Origin: Bacteriovorax stolpii
GTDB taxonomy: Bacteria; Bdellovibrionota; Bacteriovoracia; Bacteriovoracales; Bacteriovoracaceae
Reading direction: 5' to 3'
DNA: 64,000 bases
Assembly (NCBI GenBank): GCA_945883845.1
Contig: CAMCYI010000006.1
Span: 100,292 to 164,291 of the forward strand
The translations under genes were made by a program, and so were the position numbers. This document shows, piece after piece, positions 22,537 to 31,134 of this stretch. Under the pieces are notes generated by a model. That model ran no database searches. It was not told the origin of the DNA and was given only the letters and a program-made list of their open reading frames with translations. How positions within the stretch are numbered: position 1 is the first letter of the stretch; the number at the start of each line of letters is the position of its first letter.

Positions 22537-25041
22537 TCAGGCCGCTTTTCCGCCCTCTCCAGGCTTTTTGGGCGTCGCAGGCTTTAACTTTTCGAGCTCT
22601 TTCTTCGTCTGCGCGAGCTGATTCTGGAGTGACTGGTTTTCTGATCTCAATTTATTCGTTTCTTTCTTCATTTCGCCAGTCTGGTTCTGGGCGGCCATAA
22701 GATCACCGGTAATTTTCTTCAAGGATGCTTCAAGATGACTGACTTTGGCCTTCGGATTTTCATCCAGTGCACTAGTATTAGTCCGCGTATTCTTAACGGC
22801 TTCTGCTAGTCGCCTTTCCATATCACGCATCTTCATACTCATTTCTCGAATCTGCACTTCCTGCCCTTGAGCTTGCTGCTTAAACTTCAGAAGATCATTT
22901 TCTACTTGCACATTTAAGTTGACCTGGGCCTTTGGAGCTTCCTGGGAAGCTCTTTTGAGCATGCTCTCAAGCTTGAGCTTCTCCTGTCTCAGGCCACCTA
23001 TCAGGATGGTATCCTGGGTGTTTTTCTCTTTGAGTTTATCGAGGTCTTTCTTGGCCGAATCTGCCTGGTTCTTTAAAGTTGTTGTCATCATCCCGAGACG
23101 TCTGGCCTCATCTTTAAATGAACCATCATCGCCCTTGGTGGATTCAATCGCAGTTGCAAGACTTGTCACCTTATTCTTATAAACTTCAAGCATCTTGTTC
23201 AGATTGATGTTCTGTTTTTCAAGATCTTTAATCGTTGTCTGAAGTACCTGGTTCGGTGAGCTCGCGAGGACCTTGTTGACCTGATCGAAACGATCGCGCA
23301 GAGATTGAATCTCAGCATCTTTCTTTTCAGTCACTCTGACCATGGCTTCTTTGGCCTTAACGAGAACGATATCTTTTGAAGTCGAAGAGCGCTGGGCTTT
23401 TTCCAGCTCCTGAGTAAAGACCATATCTTTCTGCAACAATTCAAGCTGAAGTTTTTTGAGCTTGATCTCGTTATGTTTGGCTTCCTCTATGAATTTTGTC
23501 TCGCGTTCGAGCAGACTATTGAGTTTCGCCATTTCCTGAGGTGAAAGCTGGCGTGATTCAGAAAGCTTATGCTGCATTTGTTTTTTAAGTTCGTCATCCG
23601 GACTCAAACTTTTTACCTTGAGGCCCTCGACTTCTTCGGCCCTGGCCTTAAGCTCGTTCATCTTGTTCTTGGTATTTTTGACGTTTTCAACTTCGCTCGC
23701 AAGAATTTTTACTTTGGTTTTCAGTCTTTCATTATCATTGAAAGCCGAACGAAGTTGTTCCTCGAGCTCTTTTTCTTTCTCAGACGGTATGTTCTTAAAA
23801 AATGAATTTGCATTATCTTTGCTTGAACTTCCGCCCCCGAGAGATTTCATGTTGAATTTGCCTTTTCCATCGTCAGTTTCGCCACCGCCGATCTTCATGG
23901 AAAAGTTATCTTTCTCTTCTTTATTGCCACCTAATTTTGTAACAAAGTTATCTTTTTCCTTGTTAGACCCTTTTACGACCTTAGAGAAATCATCTTCTTC
24001 TTCTCCACCACCAACGGTTGTCACAACTTCTTCTTCCGGTGAAGAAGGGCCAATCACGGTAAGATGCTCTTCGATGACTTCTGCTGGAGTAACTTCCATT
24101 TCTGGAATTTCTTCTTCACGATCAGGAATATTGATCTTTGCTGTCATGTCGCCGATTTCTCCGTCCTTAATGACGAAGGAATCCGCTGCTTGAGTTGGAT
24201 ACGCACTGATTCTCGCCGACGGACTCAGGTTAGTGAACATGAGACTGCGGTTTTCAATTTTTACTGTATTCTCAGCGGTCCACAGACCAGTGATGACAAT
24301 TTTATTCACGCCTGAAAGCATGGTGAAATCAAAGAACTCAGCAGATTGAATGGCGACATTGAGGAGATACTCCTCTGGTCTCTTCGCAAACGAAGCAGAA
24401 AGACTCATGGTCACATCATCCATCGTAAGATTCTGAGCGAAGAAGTGCATCTGCACGCCGAAAACTTCGTTCATCATTCCATAGCTGATTTCAATGGGAA
24501 GTCCTACCCTGCCCTTATTCTTAAGGCCGGCAAGATACATCAGGAGATGATCGAAATAGGTCTTGATAGAAAGACCGCTGATATTTTTCTCGAATGCTTC
24601 AAAGACCATGCGATCGAGGTATTCACCAGTACTAAATGGATTGGCGATTTTAAAAGAACCAATTTCCTTGAAATTCGGAAAATTATCTTCAAGGCTGATT
24701 CCTGCGTATTCCTGGAAGAATTTATCGAGGATAAATCCACCCATGGAACCTGTCAGCCATTGCTCATCAAAAACCATCTTACCGTTATTGAGAACAAAGT
24801 CCTGGAGATCAACGACTTTAGACAATGAAACAATCACGATATCATTTTTAATGGCTTCGTAGGTTGCATCAATGACTGAGTAGTCAGCAACGTCTTTTGT
24901 AAAGATATGTGTCCACTCAAGCTTAGTTGAATCGATCAGAGGATTGATGACCTGTATTTCCCTGGAAGCAAAATAGTTAGCGAGCTCCGTTGGGAACTCT
25001 CCTGCTAGGTTCAGAATGGCGAGGGTACGATTCCCGCTCAT
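22537..25041 (-). CDS. Large coiled-coil protein with N-terminal globular domain
   Basis: An 834-aa cytoplasmic protein. Residues 1-300 form a globular domain (starts MSGNRTLAILNLAGEFPTEL, with DEQWLTGSMGGFILDKFFQE) of unknown fold. Residues about 320-420 are a low-complexity linker with a repeated K-[ED]-K-D-N-F-x-x-K-x-G-G motif (KEKDNFVTKLGG, KEEKDNFSMKIGG, KGKFNMKSLGG). From about 430 to 815 the sequence is nearly continuous heptad coiled coil. The Ala/Pro/Lys tail ends KKPGEGGKAA. It shares one base with the stop of the upstream degenerate HD-GYP-like gene (TAATG), so they are coupled. A scaffold or polarity role is possible; not recognised. Confidence 0.72.
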   Translation of the reverse strand: MSGNRTLAILNLAGEFPTELANYFASREIQVINPLIDSTKLEWTHIFTKDVADYSVIDATYEAIKNDIVIVSLSKVVDLQDFVLNNGKMVFDEQWLTGSMGGFILDKFFQEYAGISLEDNFPNFKEIGSFKIANPFSTGEYLDRMVFEAFEKNISGLSIKTYFDHLLMYLAGLKNKGRVGLPIEISYGMMNEVFGVQMHFFAQNLTMDDVTMSLSASFAKRPEEYLLNVAIQSAEFFDFTMLSGVNKIVITGLWTAENTVKIENRSLMFTNLSPSARISAYPTQAADSFVIKDGEIGDMTAKINIPDREEEIPEMEVTPAEVIEEHLTVIGPSSPEEEVVTTVGGGEEEDDFSKVVKGSNKEKDNFVTKLGGNKEEKDNFSMKIGGGETDDGKGKFNMKSLGGGSSSKDNANSFFKNIPSEKEKELEEQLRSAFNDNERLKTKVKILASEVENVKNTKNKMNELKARAEEVEGLKVKSLSPDDELKKQMQHKLSESRQLSPQEMAKLNSLLERETKFIEEAKHNEIKLKKLQLELLQKDMVFTQELEKAQRSSTSKDIVLVKAKEAMVRVTEKKDAEIQSLRDRFDQVNKVLASSPNQVLQTTIKDLEKQNINLNKMLEVYKNKVTSLATAIESTKGDDGSFKDEARRLGMMTTTLKNQADSAKKDLDKLKEKNTQDTILIGGLRQEKLKLESMLKRASQEAPKAQVNLNVQVENDLLKFKQQAQGQEVQIREMSMKMRDMERRLAEAVKNTRTNTSALDENPKAKVSHLEASLKKITGDLMAAQNQTGEMKKETNKLRSENQSLQNQLAQTKKELEKLKPATPKKPGEGGKAA

Positions 25042-26075
25042 TAGCTTCCCGTCTCCCTGTTTTCTTCAATGTGCTTCAAGCAAAGACACATCCTCTGATA
25101 AACCCGTGCCACGGGAAGATCAGAAAGTTTTTCGTTTTTAAAGTTCACGATATATTCGACTATTTTTTTTTCAAAATCATACTTGTCCTGAATCTCAACC
25201 ATCGAGTCGGCCAGGATAACCACAGCTTCCCAGCTTGAGATTTGCCCTTTGGGAATTCCTCTTGGAAATCCGTTTCCTTCGGCTAGTTCATGCTGGTAAA
25301 GAGCGACTTCTGCAAGTTCAACGTGAGCAAGTACGTCCGGAGATTTGAAAAACTCGTAGCTCTTTCTGGGATGATTATAGAAATTCCTGATTTCAAGTTC
25401 GGTTGCATTCTCTTCAATCAATGTTGCCTGACCAGAACCGGGCTTGCGATTTTCCTGGTTACACGCTTGAGCGACGTAATAACTGTAATGACTTTCACAA
25501 AGCCCAAAATCGAGGAACAAAGTAAGATTATAAAAATCTCTCAGCATCATGAAGTGGTAGAAGTCATTGCAGAGAGCAATGATGATCGCAAAGCCGGCAG
25601 AGTAAAGTGACTTGCGGAAAAGATGTGCATCGGTTTCATGCATCTGACCAGCAACAGAGGCAGGGAGATGGTAAAATTCCTGATATGCGGCGAGTGCGAA
25701 GCTGAGGAAATGTTCCGGTTCACGAAAAGCTTCATGAAAGGCAGTAATGATTTCAAGACTTTTCCTGCGAAGATCTTTCTCGAATTGAAGGTAACGAAGC
25801 TCTCTGAATAATTGAGCAAACTTTTGTGTAACAGCATCATTTGAAACTTGTTCAAAATCAAAGACGGTGTTTGCCAGTGCATGTTTTTTGATGAAATCAG
25901 AATCCAAAAGGATTCCAGGTTTCATAACATAAAACTTTCTGCCTTCTTTATTTGAAACATAAAGATGGCCGTCGCAAATTATTTTTTTTGCGAAATCTTT
26001 TATCGGAATTTTGATCATCGTATCTTTTTGTGTCTTCATAAATAATCCAATACTTCTTAGTACATATCGGTTCAT
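25041..26075 (-). CDS. Degenerate HD-GYP-like signalling protein
   Basis: A 344-aa protein. The C-terminal part carries YQHELAEGNGFPRGIPKGQI followed by SSWEAVVILADSMVEI, clearly patterned on the HD-GYP segment HHExxDGxGYPxGL...ILxIADxxDA. The first part of the motif (the HD pair in a GxHS...HDIGK context) is missing or unrecognisable, so c-di-GMP hydrolysis is unlikely; it could bind the nucleotide or a partner. The N-terminal 90 residues (IKIPIKDFAKKIICDGHLYV) resemble a small beta domain. In-frame ATGs at 26075, 26039 and 26018 all lack a clear ribosome site; the true start is uncertain. Coupled to the coiled-coil gene downstream. Confidence 0.65.
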   Translation of the reverse strand: MNRYVLRSIGLFMKTQKDTMIKIPIKDFAKKIICDGHLYVSNKEGRKFYVMKPGILLDSDFIKKHALANTVFDFEQVSNDAVTQKFAQLFRELRYLQFEKDLRRKSLEIITAFHEAFREPEHFLSFALAAYQEFYHLPASVAGQMHETDAHLFRKSLYSAGFAIIIALCNDFYHFMMLRDFYNLTLFLDFGLCESHYSYYVAQACNQENRKPGSGQATLIEENATELEIRNFYNHPRKSYEFFKSPDVLAHVELAEVALYQHELAEGNGFPRGIPKGQISSWEAVVILADSMVEIQDKYDFEKKIVEYIVNFKNEKLSDLPVARVYQRMCLCLKHIEENRETGS

Positions 26076-26179
26076 TTGAGGCGTAATCTGAGGCGGTTAC
26101 TGACTAAATGTTCGAAAAAAATTAACTCATTGTCGGACTTATCTGATATGGTTTTTCCATGGCCTAAAGGAGCAGTTTC

Positions 26180-27631
26180 ATGAACTTTCAGATGATTGAT
26201 TGGGTGTTTATCATTGGTTACCTCGCTGTCGTTTTCGGACTAGCATTCTGGTCTCGCAAAGACATGCATGAAAGTGACCTAAAAACTCCTGACGAGATCG
26301 CTCAGGAAAAGTACATGGCCAACAAATCTCTCACCTTTCTCGAGAGTATTTGTTCCATCATTGCCACAGAAGTTTCGGCTCTGACTTTCATTGGAATTCC
26401 TGCTGTTGCCTTCAAGGGTGACTATACTTTCATTCAAATTTATATGGGTGCTATCGCCGCCCGTTTCATCATCGCTTTGGTATTTCTTCCACGAGTTTAT
26501 GATCAGGGTCTGACCATTTACGAAGTTATGGCAAAGGATCTTGGATTACCTTCAGGCCAGAGAACTGTGGCGATTTTTTATTCTATCAGCAAGATGGTTT
26601 CAGTTGGAGTCAGACTTTTTTCAGGCTCGATCATGGTATCTGCATTTTTCGGTGTGAATATTTATATCGGTCTCTCCGCAGTGACTTTTCTTACTTTGAT
26701 CTATATTCAAATCGGTGGGCTCAAAGCAGTTGTTCGCACCGATATGCTTCAACTTTCATTATTTATCATTGGTGGTGTGCTTGCCCACTACATGATTCCC
26801 AAAACCAGCGGACAGAGCTGGGGTGAGATGATGTCATTGGCCCAGGCAGCTGGAAAAACATCTTTCCTCAACTTCACAGACCCATGGCCTTTTGTCTTTG
26901 GTATCATGGGAGGATTTCTTTTTGATATGTCTACCCACGGTGTGGATCAGGACTTTGCTCAGCGACTGACAGCGAATAAAAAATTACGATACGGACAGTA
27001 TGCGATTTTCTTCTCTTCTTTCATTTCGATCTCTGTGGGTCTTTTATTCCTGAGTGTCGGGTCCCTTCTATGGGCCTTCTATCAGTCACATCCGATGCCG
27101 GACATTCCAACGACTGATCATATTTTCCCTCATTTTATTGTGAACTACTTCCCTCTTGGCTTGAGAGGAGTCATGGTTGCCGGTGTGCTCGCTGCAACGA
27201 TGAGTGTGCTTGATTCAACGATCAATGCCCTTTGTGCCACTTCGTATAACGATATTTTCAAGAACAGGGATCCAAAGAAAATGGAATTCTGGGGCTTAAT
27301 TGATTCGATTATTATTGGTTGCTGTATTTTGACTGTGGCGCTTGTTGCCTCGAAGAATGATGGGCTCCTCTACCTAGGTCTTAAAGCACAGTCATGGACT
27401 GGCGGAACACTTCTCGCACTCTTCACATCAAAAGTTATCTTTAAAAAGTACTTCCGATACGCCTTAACACCAGCAAGTGTGATCGGAGCGTATGTTTTCG
27501 GCATGAGTGGTGTGTACCTGAACGTCATGGTTCTGGAATGGAACTGGAACCTCAATGTTTATTGGGGATTTACTCTCGGAATTATCTTCCTTAAAATTTA
27601 TGCGACGATTAAACCAGCGAAGACAGCGTAA
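26180..27631 (+). CDS. Sodium:solute symporter family transporter
   Basis: A 483-aa inner-membrane protein with about 13 helices of the SSS (SLC5-like) family, importing a solute with Na+. Family marks: the first helix IDWVFIIGYLAVVFGLAFW, the loop with YMANKSLTFLESICSIIATEVSALTFIG, and GLRGVMVAGVLAATMSVLDSTINAL near residue 345, which is the conserved Na2-site region. The substrate cannot be read from sequence. AAAGGAG precedes the ATG. The last 23 bp overlap the convergent ABC-ATPase gene. Confidence 0.9.
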   Translation: MNFQMIDWVFIIGYLAVVFGLAFWSRKDMHESDLKTPDEIAQEKYMANKSLTFLESICSIIATEVSALTFIGIPAVAFKGDYTFIQIYMGAIAARFIIALVFLPRVYDQGLTIYEVMAKDLGLPSGQRTVAIFYSISKMVSVGVRLFSGSIMVSAFFGVNIYIGLSAVTFLTLIYIQIGGLKAVVRTDMLQLSLFIIGGVLAHYMIPKTSGQSWGEMMSLAQAAGKTSFLNFTDPWPFVFGIMGGFLFDMSTHGVDQDFAQRLTANKKLRYGQYAIFFSSFISISVGLLFLSVGSLLWAFYQSHPMPDIPTTDHIFPHFIVNYFPLGLRGVMVAGVLAATMSVLDSTINALCATSYNDIFKNRDPKKMEFWGLIDSIIIGCCILTVALVASKNDGLLYLGLKAQSWTGGTLLALFTSKVIFKKYFRYALTPASVIGAYVFGMSGVYLNVMVLEWNWNLNVYWGFTLGIIFLKIYATIKPAKTA

Positions 27632-29336
27632 CTTTCGCATCACCTTTTGGAATCGCTGAAAGCAGTGCACGGGTGTACTCCTCTTTCGGATTTTTATAGA
27701 TGTTGCTCGCCTTATCCATCTCGATAATCTTCCCGGCGTACATCACTCCAACTTCATCGGCGATGAAATTAACCACGGAAAGATCATGAGAAATGAAGAT
27801 GTAAGTCAGACCAAATTCCTGCTGGAGATCCAGGAGGAGATTTAAAACCTGCGCCTGAATTGAGACATCTAATGCCGAAACGGATTCGTCACAAACAACA
27901 AATTCCGGCTTTAACATAAGGGCACGGGCAATACAGATACGTTGTCTCTGTCCGCCAGAAAACTCATGCGGATATCTGTTCATCTGTGCGACATTCAGGC
28001 CAACCTTCTGAACCAGTTCCTTCGCCATGTCGAGACGCTCTTTCTTCCCTGTTCCCACATTATGAATGTTCAAAGGTTCAGTCAAAATTTCCGCCACTGT
28101 CATGCGCGGATTAAGAGAGGAGTATGGATCCTGGAAAATAATCTGCATTTTACGGCGAAGAAGGCGGAGTTCTTCAGAATAAACATTTGTGATATCTTTG
28201 CCGTTATAGATAATACTGCCGGAAGCAGGCTCAACGAGACGAAGTATCGTTCTTCCGAGAGTCGTCTTACCGCAACCTGACTCACCTACGAGACCAAGTG
28301 TCTGGCCTTTCTTAAGGGTAAAGCTCACATCATTCACAGCTTTAAAATGATCCACTGTCTTACCGAAAAGACCGCCTTTAATTGGAAACTGAGTGACGAG
28401 ATTTTTAACTTCGAGAAGTATCTCCGAAGATTTGTGCTCAGTCTGTGCCTTGTCGAACACCTCAACCTTTCTTGGATCAATTGGAATTTCTTTTCCATCA
28501 TTGTCCATGAAATCACTGACCGTAAGAAGCCTCTTCGGATTCGCGCCCATTTTAGGACGACAGGCGAGAAGGCCTTTCGTGTATGGATGGTGAGCATGAG
28601 CAAAAATGGCTTCGGCGTTGTTCTGTTCAACAACGTTCGAGCGGTACATCACAACAACGTCATCCGCGATATCGCCGATCACACTCAAATCGTGAGTAAT
28701 GAAGAGCATGCTCATTTTATATTCTTGCTGAAGCTTATAAAGGAGATCCAGCACCTGCTTCTGAATCGTAACATCAAGAGCGGTCGTCGGTTCATCGGCA
28801 ATCAGGAGCTTCGGATCGCAGGCAATGGCCATGGCAATCATCACCCTTTGTTTTTGACCGCCCGACATTTCGTGAGGATACTTGTGGGCACTTTCCTTTG
28901 GCTTTGGAATTCCCACTTGGTTCATCAGGTCCACAGCTTTCTCCCAGGCTTCACGCGCTGAAAGTCTTCTATGCAGTCTGAGAGTTTCAGCGATCTGATC
29001 GCCGACTTTGAAAACCGGATTCAAACTTGTCATCGGTTCCTGGAAAATCATCGAGATCTGATTCCCTCTTACCTTTCTCATCTGGTCATCATTAAATGTC
29101 AGAAGATTCTGGCCGTTAAAAAGAATTTCCCCCTGAGGAATACGGGCCGCAGGCTTCTGCAGAAGACCCATGATCGCCAGAGAGGTAACGCTCTTACCGG
29201 ATCCAGACTCACCCACGATGCCGATTGTTTTACCGGCAGGAATATCGAAAGAAACATTATTCACGGCACGGGTCTTGCCTTCTGAAGTATGAAATTCAAC
29301 GGTGAGATTTTTTACGCTCAGGAGGGGTGACGTCAT
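27609..29336 (-). CDS. Oligopeptide ABC transporter, fused double ATPase (DppD-DppF type)
   Basis: A 575-aa protein with two complete ABC domains. Domain 1: Walker A GIVGESGSGKS near residue 40, signature MSGGQKQRVMIAMA, Walker B LLIADEPTTALD. Domain 2: Walker A GLVGESGCGKT near 350, signature FSGGQRQRICIARA, Walker B FVVCDESVSALD (Glu then Ser replacing the usual EPVSALD). The oligopeptide-type C-terminal extension is present after both. It powers the permease pair encoded just upstream, and is the last gene of the operon; its start overlaps the permease stop by 4 bases (ATGA). Confidence 0.93.
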   Translation of the reverse strand: MTSPLLSVKNLTVEFHTSEGKTRAVNNVSFDIPAGKTIGIVGESGSGKSVTSLAIMGLLQKPAARIPQGEILFNGQNLLTFNDDQMRKVRGNQISMIFQEPMTSLNPVFKVGDQIAETLRLHRRLSAREAWEKAVDLMNQVGIPKPKESAHKYPHEMSGGQKQRVMIAMAIACDPKLLIADEPTTALDVTIQKQVLDLLYKLQQEYKMSMLFITHDLSVIGDIADDVVVMYRSNVVEQNNAEAIFAHAHHPYTKGLLACRPKMGANPKRLLTVSDFMDNDGKEIPIDPRKVEVFDKAQTEHKSSEILLEVKNLVTQFPIKGGLFGKTVDHFKAVNDVSFTLKKGQTLGLVGESGCGKTTLGRTILRLVEPASGSIIYNGKDITNVYSEELRLLRRKMQIIFQDPYSSLNPRMTVAEILTEPLNIHNVGTGKKERLDMAKELVQKVGLNVAQMNRYPHEFSGGQRQRICIARALMLKPEFVVCDESVSALDVSIQAQVLNLLLDLQQEFGLTYIFISHDLSVVNFIADEVGVMYAGKIIEMDKASNIYKNPKEEYTRALLSAIPKGDAKVTLSSLV

Positions 29337-30187
29337 GTTTTTCCTTTAAGCTTGGGGTCGAGGGAGTCACGTAATGCATCTCCCAGAATGTTGAAAGCGA
29401 GAACAATGATAAACATCGCAAGTGTGGCACCAGCAAGCTGCCACCAGACACCGCGGGATAATTCAAGTTTAGCATCATCAATCATCGTACCCCAGCTCGG
29501 CTCGCCCTGCACACCAAGGCCTAGGTACGAAAGAATAACTTCGGACTTGATCGCAACCTGAAACTGCAAAGACGTATTGATGATGATGATGTGAGTGACG
29601 TTGGGAAGGATATGACGGAAGAGCTTTCGCATATGTCCGCCACCAATAGCACTGGCTGCCTGAACATACTCGCGTTCTTTGTGCTTCATCACTTCACCGC
29701 GGATCAAACGGCATAGAGTAACCCAACTGGTAGCCCCAAGGGCAACATAAACAGCAAAGAGACCCTTACCAAGAATCATCGTAATCGAAATAAGAAGCAT
29801 GATATTCGGTATCGAAGAAAAAGTTGTGTAAAGCCAAGTGATTAAATCATCAATCCATCCACCGAAGTATCCGGCAAGTGCTCCAAGAACTACCCCAACA
29901 GGAATTGCGATGAGTGAAGTAGCGAGTCCAACAGACATTGCTACGCGTGTGCCGCGAATAACTTTCTGAAGAACATCTCGACCAAAAATATCTGTGCCAA
30001 ACCAGTGGTCAGCACTTGGTGGAAGGTTAGATCCCCCTACTTCACGGGCCCAGTCAGAGGCAATGATACCCATAAAAGAAAGAAGCGCCGTCAGTGAATA
30101 AACCACGACAATGGCAAGGGCAAGGATCGCCCACTTGTCCTGATATAATCTGCCCCATGAATCACGCCATAACGAATGTTGTTTCAT
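29333..30187 (-). CDS. Oligopeptide ABC transporter permease (OppC/DppC type)
   Basis: A 284-aa inner-membrane permease with six helices. It has the N-terminal OppC-type segment WRDSWGRLYQDKWAILAL, the GTDIFGRDVLQKVIRGTR motif diagnostic of the DppC branch, and the EAA-like loop EYVQAASAIGGGHMRKLFRHILPN that contacts the ATPase. It starts 4 bases after the stop of the OppB-type gene and overlaps the ATPase gene by 4. Confidence 0.93.
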   Translation of the reverse strand: MKQHSLWRDSWGRLYQDKWAILALAIVVVYSLTALLSFMGIIASDWAREVGGSNLPPSADHWFGTDIFGRDVLQKVIRGTRVAMSVGLATSLIAIPVGVVLGALAGYFGGWIDDLITWLYTTFSSIPNIMLLISITMILGKGLFAVYVALGATSWVTLCRLIRGEVMKHKEREYVQAASAIGGGHMRKLFRHILPNVTHIIIINTSLQFQVAIKSEVILSYLGLGVQGEPSWGTMIDDAKLELSRGVWWQLAGATLAMFIIVLAFNILGDALRDSLDPKLKGKT

Positions 30188-30191
30188 ACGC

Positions 30192-31127
30192 CTACTTTAA
30201 TTTCACACGAGGATCTGCGAACGTATATAGAACATCCGAGACAAGACTAAATACGATATAAATAACGCTCGAAAGAATGGCCATCGCCTTGATCACCGGA
30301 AAATCTGATGAGTTCAAAGCATTGAGGGTAATTCCACCAAGACCGGGAATACTGAAAAAACTTTCCAACAGAAGCGCGCCGAGGATCAGATAAGGAATCT
30401 GGATCACAACATAGGTAATAATCGGAATCATCGCGTTCCTGAGTACATGTTTGAGGAGAATGCTGATTTCAGAAAGGCCCTTCGCACGTGCCGTACGAAC
30501 ATAGTCCTGATAAATCTCATCCAGGATTACAGTTCTGAAGAAACGAACATCAGGCCCGAGACTAAGGAGAATCCAGATGATTGCGGGAAGAGCGATGTAG
30601 GGAATGAAATCAGGGAATCCATATTCAAAGCCTGAAATTTCAAACCAGCCCATCTTGAAGGCGAAGAAATACTGGAATGCCAGGATGTAAGCGAGAGCAG
30701 AAATACTCATTCCTGCAATACACATAAACCTGATGAAAAGATCGATTCCCTTACCGCGGTAGAAAGCCACTACGAGGGAAATCAGGAGCGATAATACAGT
30801 GGAGATCACAAACGCAGGAATCGTCAGACAAAGCGAAGGATACGCACCTTGCTTGATCATGTAAGTGATTTCCTGCTTTGTGGCCCACGATCTTCCGAAA
30901 TCAAAAGTGAAGGCTGATTTCAGAACATCCAGGTACTGGGCAAATAACGATTTATTCAGCCCCAGCTGCTCCCGAAGCTCAGCCATCTGTCTTGCCGTCG
31001 CATTCTTCCCGAGAAGAACCGCGGTCGGATCACCTGCGATCAGGTTGAAGAGCAGGAAAATAATCAGGCTGACTCCCATCAAAACGGGAATCATATAGAA
31101 GAGTCGTCGCAGGATATACTTAGTCAT
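30192..31127 (-). CDS. Oligopeptide ABC transporter permease (OppB/DppB type)
   Basis: A 311-aa permease with six helices. The start KYILRRLFYMIPVLMGVSLI is the classic OppB N-terminus (LRRLLxxIPVLLGVS). The EAA loop is YVRTARAKGLSEISILLKHVLRNAMIPI. The C-terminus shows LLESFFSIPGLGGITLNAL. TAGGAAA precedes the ATG. Located 7 bases after the binding-protein gene, in the same operon. Confidence 0.94.
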   Translation of the reverse strand: MTKYILRRLFYMIPVLMGVSLIIFLLFNLIAGDPTAVLLGKNATARQMAELREQLGLNKSLFAQYLDVLKSAFTFDFGRSWATKQEITYMIKQGAYPSLCLTIPAFVISTVLSLLISLVVAFYRGKGIDLFIRFMCIAGMSISALAYILAFQYFFAFKMGWFEISGFEYGFPDFIPYIALPAIIWILLSLGPDVRFFRTVILDEIYQDYVRTARAKGLSEISILLKHVLRNAMIPIITYVVIQIPYLILGALLLESFFSIPGLGGITLNALNSSDFPVIKAMAILSSVIYIVFSLVSDVLYTFADPRVKLK

Positions 31128-31134
31128 CAGTTTC

